A DNA stretch of 8,923 nucleotides from Gammaproteobacteria bacterium. GTDB taxonomy: Bacteria; Pseudomonadota; Gammaproteobacteria; Pseudomonadales; Azotimanducaceae. Both the position numbers and the translations under genes were made by a program. The notes below the pieces were generated by a model. That model ran no database searches, had not been told where the DNA came from, and saw nothing but the letters and a program-made list of their open reading frames with translations. The first letter of the stretch is position 1, and every line of letters starts with the position of its first letter. Shown here piece by piece: positions 5,801 through 8,923 of the stretch. The stretch is taken from positions 1 through 8,923 of the forward strand of contig JAPOYW010000349.1 of the NCBI GenBank assembly GCA_026706425.1, written 5' to 3'.

Positions 5801-8287
5801 TCAACCGACATTGACGGTCGGGATTTCGTTCTTGACGAGGCCGTGGGTTCGCTTGCGTTTGTACTTGTGCGCCGGGGTATTGACGACCACCGATAGCTCG
5901 CCGGCGTCAAGCCCCCGCCGTGCCGTGGCCGAATCCACGTCACCGTACTCCGTCGTGCGCTGGCGGGGCTCGCGTCCGGCGCCTTTGATCATCCCCATCA
6001 TGCGCTTGGGTGACGTCTCCTGGCCGTGTCCGGCACCCGCCGCGCGGGTGATGCTCTCGTTCATCAGCGTGCCGCCCAGGTCGTTGCAGCCCGCATTCAG
6101 CGCGGCCACGACGCCGTCGTGCCCCATCTTCACCCAACTCGCCTGGATGTTAGTGATGTACGGGTTCAGCGCCAGCCGGGCAACGGCGTGGACCAGGATC
6201 GCCTCCCGGAATGTCGGACCCCGGCGAGCCCGGCCCTTGAGATAGAGCGGGGCTTCCATGTGCACGAAGGGCAGCGGCACGAACTCGGTGAAGCCGCCGG
6301 TTCGCTTCTGCAGGTCGCGTATTCGGATCAGGTGCCGGGCCCAATGTTTGGGCTGGTCGACGTGCCCGTACATGATGGTCGCGGTGGTCCGGAAACCCAC
6401 CCGGTGGGCGGTCTCCATGACCTCGAGCCACTGCGCGGTGTTGATCTTGTCCGGGCAGATGACGGCGCGGACTTCGTCGTCGAGTATCTCGGCGGCCGTG
6501 CCGGGCAGCGTGCCGAGCCCCGCCTCCTTGAGGCGTCGCAGGTATTCCTCGAGGGGGAGATTGGCGGTTGCCGCGCCTTGCCAGACCTCGAGTGGCGAGA
6601 AGGCGTGGATGTGCATCTCGGGCACGGCTTCCTTCACGGCGTGCAGGATGTCGACGTAGGTCGATCCGGTGTATTCCGGATGAATGCCGCCCTGCATGCA
6701 CACTTCGGTGCCGCCCCGTTCCCAGGCTTCGCGGGTACGGCGTTGGATCTCGTCGTGGCTCAGGTCGTAGGGTCGCCCGCGCAGGTTCTCCGCCAGTTTG
6801 CCCTTCGAGAACGCGCAGAACTGGCACTTGAAGTAGCAGATGTTCGTGTAGTTGATGTTGCGGTTGACGACGTAGGAAACCGTGTCGCCGTTTTGCTTTT
6901 TCCGCAGCCCGTCGGCAGCCTGCACGACAGCGCTGAAGTCGTCCCCGCGCGCACGGATCAGGCGCACGATTTCGGCTTCGGCGAGATCCTGCCCGGCATT
7001 GCCGCGGTCCAAGATGGCTTCGATGTCGTCCGATACGCGCAACGGCGGAGCGGCAATCCGTTCGAGCACCTCGGTGGGTGGCATGGTCTCGTCTCCCGGA
7101 CACCAATCGTCCGTCCGGGGCAGGCCTTCGCCGTCGATCTTGTCGAGCACGGCGGCCCGTAGTCCAGCGTCCACCCAGGTATCCGGGTCCAGGGCGAACC
7201 GGGGATAGATAGTCAGCCGCTCGTGCAGTTCCTTGCCGGCGATGGCCGTCTCCCGGGCCAGCTCGTCGAGGTGTGGCCACGGTGCTTCCGGGTTCACGAA
7301 GTCCGGCGTCAGCGGCGACACGCCGCCCCAGTCGTTGATGCCGGCCGCCACGATCTGGCTCAGTACACCGGGGCTTAGGTTCGGCGGGGCCTGAACGCTC
7401 ATTTCGGGGCCGAACACGATGCGGGCGACGGCAATGGTCCACAGCAACTCGTCGAGGTCGGGCTCCGGGGCGCTGCGCATCTTCGTGCCAGGCTTGGCGC
7501 GGAAGTTCTGCACGATGATTTCCTGGATGTGCCCGTAGCGTTCGTGCACGCGGCGGATCGCCAGCAGCGCCTCGATGCGCTCCCTGCGGGTCTCTCCGAT
7601 GCCGATGAGAATGCCGGTGGTGAACGGAATCCGCGCTTCGCCGGCATCGGCAAGCGTCTGCAGGCGCACGGCGGGAATTTTGTCCGGCGAACCGTAGTGG
7701 GGCATCCCCTTCTCGGTCAGCCGGTCGGACGCCGACTCCAGCATGATGCCCATGGACGGCGAGACGGGCCGGAGAGTCGCGACCTCCTCGGGGGTCATGT
7801 TGCCGGGATTCAGGTGCGGGAGTAGACCGGTCTCCTCGAACACCGCCTTCGCGGCGTCGTGGAGGTATTCGAGTGTCGTGGTGTAGCCGTGTTCGGCGAG
7901 CCATTCGCGGGCGGCGCGATAGCGGAGTTCGGGCTTTTCGCCGAGGGTGAACAGCGCTTCCTTGCAGCCCATCTCCGCGCCGTGCCGGGCGACTTCCAGG
8001 ACGGCATTGAGCTCCATGTACGGATTGTCGAGCTTGGAGGGCGTCTGCGCGAACGTGCAGTAGTGGCAGACGTCGCGGCAAAGGTGGGTTAGCGGGATGA
8101 AGATCTTCCTGGAATAAGTGACGAGGTTGAGGAACCCCTGGTCGCGCAGGATCGCGGCGACGTTGGCCAGTGCGCGGGTGTCCTCGAAATCCGCAAATGC
8201 CAGGGCTTCCGCCTCCGCCGGCAGGACGCCCCGCTCGGCACGCTGCAGGATGCCGGCCGCGCTCGGTCCCCGTGTCCCCGTGTTCAT
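5801..8287 (-). CDS. fbiC: Fused FO synthase (CofG-CofH), FbiC
   Basis: Bifunctional radical-SAM enzyme that makes FO (7,8-didemethyl-8-hydroxy-5-deazariboflavin) from tyrosine and 5-amino-6-ribitylamino-uracil. FO is the chromophore of coenzyme F420 and an antenna pigment of some photolyases. The chosen start is the ATG at 8287, giving 828 residues: AAGGA lies 4 nt upstream and a promoter lies just beyond, whereas frames extended to an ATG at 8344 or a TTG at 8389 would start within or before that promoter. The CofG half (about 50-410) has its 4Fe-4S motif at C70-RDV-C74-HY-C77, then LFTLGEKPE, LNPGNMT, TTGILIGIGE and QAPPNLSP. The CofH half (about 415-785) has C484-YFK-C488-QF-C491, then CMQGGIHPEYTG, HAFSPLEVWQGA, LPGTAAEIL, TATIMYGHVD and the late GCNDLGGTLMNESITRAAGA. 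Both cluster motifs are intact. The length is close to actinobacterial FbiC (about 850). The last 40 residues form an unusual basic tail (HKYKRKRTHGLVKN). No other F420 gene is in the window. Confidence 0.97.
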   Translation of the reverse strand: MNTGTRGPSAAGILQRAERGVLPAEAEALAFADFEDTRALANVAAILRDQGFLNLVTYSRKIFIPLTHLCRDVCHYCTFAQTPSKLDNPYMELNAVLEVARHGAEMGCKEALFTLGEKPELRYRAAREWLAEHGYTTTLEYLHDAAKAVFEETGLLPHLNPGNMTPEEVATLRPVSPSMGIMLESASDRLTEKGMPHYGSPDKIPAVRLQTLADAGEARIPFTTGILIGIGETRRERIEALLAIRRVHERYGHIQEIIVQNFRAKPGTKMRSAPEPDLDELLWTIAVARIVFGPEMSVQAPPNLSPGVLSQIVAAGINDWGGVSPLTPDFVNPEAPWPHLDELARETAIAGKELHERLTIYPRFALDPDTWVDAGLRAAVLDKIDGEGLPRTDDWCPGDETMPPTEVLERIAAPPLRVSDDIEAILDRGNAGQDLAEAEIVRLIRARGDDFSAVVQAADGLRKKQNGDTVSYVVNRNINYTNICYFKCQFCAFSKGKLAENLRGRPYDLSHDEIQRRTREAWERGGTEVCMQGGIHPEYTGSTYVDILHAVKEAVPEMHIHAFSPLEVWQGAATANLPLEEYLRRLKEAGLGTLPGTAAEILDDEVRAVICPDKINTAQWLEVMETAHRVGFRTTATIMYGHVDQPKHWARHLIRIRDLQKRTGGFTEFVPLPFVHMEAPLYLKGRARRGPTFREAILVHAVARLALNPYITNIQASWVKMGHDGVVAALNAGCNDLGGTLMNESITRAAGAGHGQETSPKRMMGMIKGAGREPRQRTTEYGDVDSATARRGLDAGELSVVVNTPAHKYKRKRTHGLVKNEIPTVNVG

Positions 8288-8291
8288 GTCG

Positions 8292-8297
8292 TCCTTA
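8292..8297 (-). promoter_or_regulatory. Ribosome binding site of fbiC
   Basis: TAAGGA on the minus strand (8297-8292) lies 4 nt before the ATG at 8287 and fixes that codon as the likely start of the FO synthase. Confidence 0.6.
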
Positions 8298-8301
8298 GGT
8301 G

Positions 8302-8328
8302 GCGCCAAGCGGGCATTATGCTTGGCGC
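8302..8328. promoter_or_regulatory. Perfect 9-bp inverted repeat, probable operator of fbiC
   Basis: GCGCCAAGC (8302-8310) and GCTTGGCGC (8320-8328) are exact reverse complements separated by 9 nt. The repeat covers the putative -10 box of fbiC (8315-8320) and the expected transcription start, and lies just ahead of its ribosome binding site. That is the standard place for a dimeric repressor to bind. No T-run follows on either strand, so it is not an intrinsic terminator. A structured mRNA leader is the alternative reading. Confidence 0.6.
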
Positions 8329-8344
8329 GGGAAAGGGATGCCAT
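8315..8344 (-). promoter_or_regulatory. Putative sigma70-type promoter of fbiC
   Basis: On the minus strand, ATGGCA (8344-8339, 4 of 6 matches to TTGACA) and CATAAT (8320-8315, 5 of 6 matches to TATAAT) are 18 bp apart. Transcription would start near 8308 and leave a leader of about 20 nt before the ATG at 8287. Confidence 0.45.
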
Positions 8345-8447
8345 GCGAGGGCAGGCAAGGCACGACCACTGTCCCCGTTCCGGTGCCAATCGCGGACGCT
8401 ACTGAAACGGCCGGGTTCCTACCGCGTTGGAGGGAAGTGCTGAGGCG

Positions 8448-8923
8448 ATGTTGTCCGCCGACAAAGACGCTCGTCTATGGGGCGACTCGATCAGGGAGCG
8501 CATCAACAGTGCGCGGCGGCTGAGCCGCGCGTCGCTTGCCGCCGTGCACGAGGATCTTTGCGTGGGCTGTCCCGTCGCCGCCTGGCCGTATGGAAACGCA
8601 ACTTCCATCAACCCTCTGCTGGTAACCCTTGGTCCTTCTCCGGGTGGGTCGCCCGACGGCGGGCTGCCGGACCCGGCCGGAAAGCCGCTCGAGCTTCCGA
8701 CGGCGGGCGTCAGGCACCGTCACACGACCTACGAGGACGGAAAGGGGTTCTGGCGCAAGATTCGATGGCTGGCTCGTTCGGTCGTTCAGGCGGGCACAAC
8801 GAGCAGCGAGGACTCGTATGCGCTGTTCGGCAACATGAACCTCGATCCGAATCGGAGCGGCAAGGCGGGCGACGTTCGGATCGATCCGTTTTTTGGAGAG
8901 TGGGTTTTGCGGACCATCCGAGA
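8448..8923 (+). CDS. Unrecognised protein, 3'-partial; possible uracil-DNA-glycosylase-like fold
   Basis: The frame is open from a stop at 8403 to the right edge, and 158 residues are visible from the ATG at 8448. The start is approximate. GGAGGG (8429-8434) is rather far upstream and GAGG (8442-8445) too near; the adjacent TTG at 8451 would suit GAGG better. The sequence begins MLSADKDARLWGDSIRERI. It continues C38-VG-C41-PVAAWPYGNATSINP, then LLVTLGPSPGG (57-67), GVRHRHTTYEDGKGFWRKIR, ALFGNMNLDPNRSG and FFGEWVLRTIR. The LLVTLGPSPGG strand-loop recalls the 'VGxxPG' loop of uracil-DNA-glycosylase-like proteins, but I would not assign the family on that alone. No signal peptide or membrane helix is seen. 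It is transcribed away from fbiC, with 160 nt between them carrying the fbiC promoter; its own promoter is not identified. Product and full length cannot be determined here. Confidence 0.75.
   Translation, partial: MLSADKDARLWGDSIRERINSARRLSRASLAAVHEDLCVGCPVAAWPYGNATSINPLLVTLGPSPGGSPDGGLPDPAGKPLELPTAGVRHRHTTYEDGKGFWRKIRWLARSVVQAGTTSSEDSYALFGNMNLDPNRSGKAGDVRIDPFFGEWVLRTIR

Noticed and set aside
6026..7162. Open frame of 378 codons on the + strand over the FO synthase
   Set aside because: The minus strand here encodes the unmistakable CofH half of FbiC. The + strand frame is a GC-rich shadow without motifs or a start signal.
6150..8081. Open frame of 643 codons on the minus strand in another frame of fbiC
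   Set aside because: Arg/Pro-rich composition typical of an out-of-frame reading of a high-GC gene. The frame with both CxxxCxxC clusters is the real one.
8288..8389. N-terminal extension of FbiC to an ATG at 8344 or a TTG at 8389
   Set aside because: The extension would start within or upstream of the putative promoter and cross the inverted repeat, has no family-like sequence, and the ATG at 8287 has a proper ribosome binding site.
1..8923. CRISPR array, tRNA, rRNA or intact insertion sequence
   Set aside because: I saw no regularly spaced repeats, no tRNA-like cloverleaf with a TTCRA-type arm in the gaps, no rRNA sequence and no intact transposase. A covariance-model scan (tRNAscan-SE, Infernal) would settle the RNA question.

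Overview
The window is GC-rich (about 65-70% in most genes) and densely coding. It looks like part of the chromosome of a free-living or symbiotic aerobic proteobacterium, most likely gammaproteobacterial. That assignment rests on a heme O synthase gene apparently followed by a cluster on the same strand, a LysR regulator, a RimJ/RimL-type acetyltransferase and a decayed gene of the 'HDHNFKNL...PREAL' family that I associate with proteobacteria. It is an inference, because there is no rRNA or other phylogenetic marker. The fused FO synthase is best known from actinobacteria, so that lineage is not excluded.

Left block (1-2575, + strand): the nearly complete heme O synthase gene (cyoE/ctaB type, 5' end outside the window), a 368-residue conserved-looking protein of unknown function, and a GNAT N-acetyltransferase. 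Spacing is tight (38 and 6 nt), so this is probably one transcription unit linked to cytochrome oxidase maturation.

Middle block (2576-5714): a minus-strand pseudogene with at least six frame changes and two in-frame stops (2586-3257), then an AT-rich leader. Next come a LysR-family regulator (3655-4551), a 430-nt gap flanked by two near-identical 24-bp repeats, and a lower-GC two-gene unit. That unit encodes a secreted, cysteine-containing protein with a glycine-rich hydrophobic C-terminus and an overlapping 66-residue two-helix membrane protein. The block looks accessory: decayed gene, repeats, and a GC drop to about 54%.

Right block (5801-8923): a full-length fused FO synthase (FbiC: CofG and CofH radical-SAM halves in one chain) on the minus strand. 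Its promoter is overlain by a perfect 9-bp inverted repeat, probably an operator. Diverging from it is the 5' part of an unrecognised gene that runs off the right edge. FO is the chromophore precursor of coenzyme F420 and also a photolyase antenna pigment. No other F420 gene (cofC, cofD, cofE) is visible here, so which of the two roles applies cannot be decided.

The best candidates for something undescribed are the secreted/membrane gene pair at 4982-5714 (possible toxin-immunity or surface pair, inferred only from architecture), the operator-like repeat at fbiC, and the unknown gene in the heme O synthase cluster. I see no CRISPR array, tRNA, rRNA, intact transposase or convincing intrinsic terminator.
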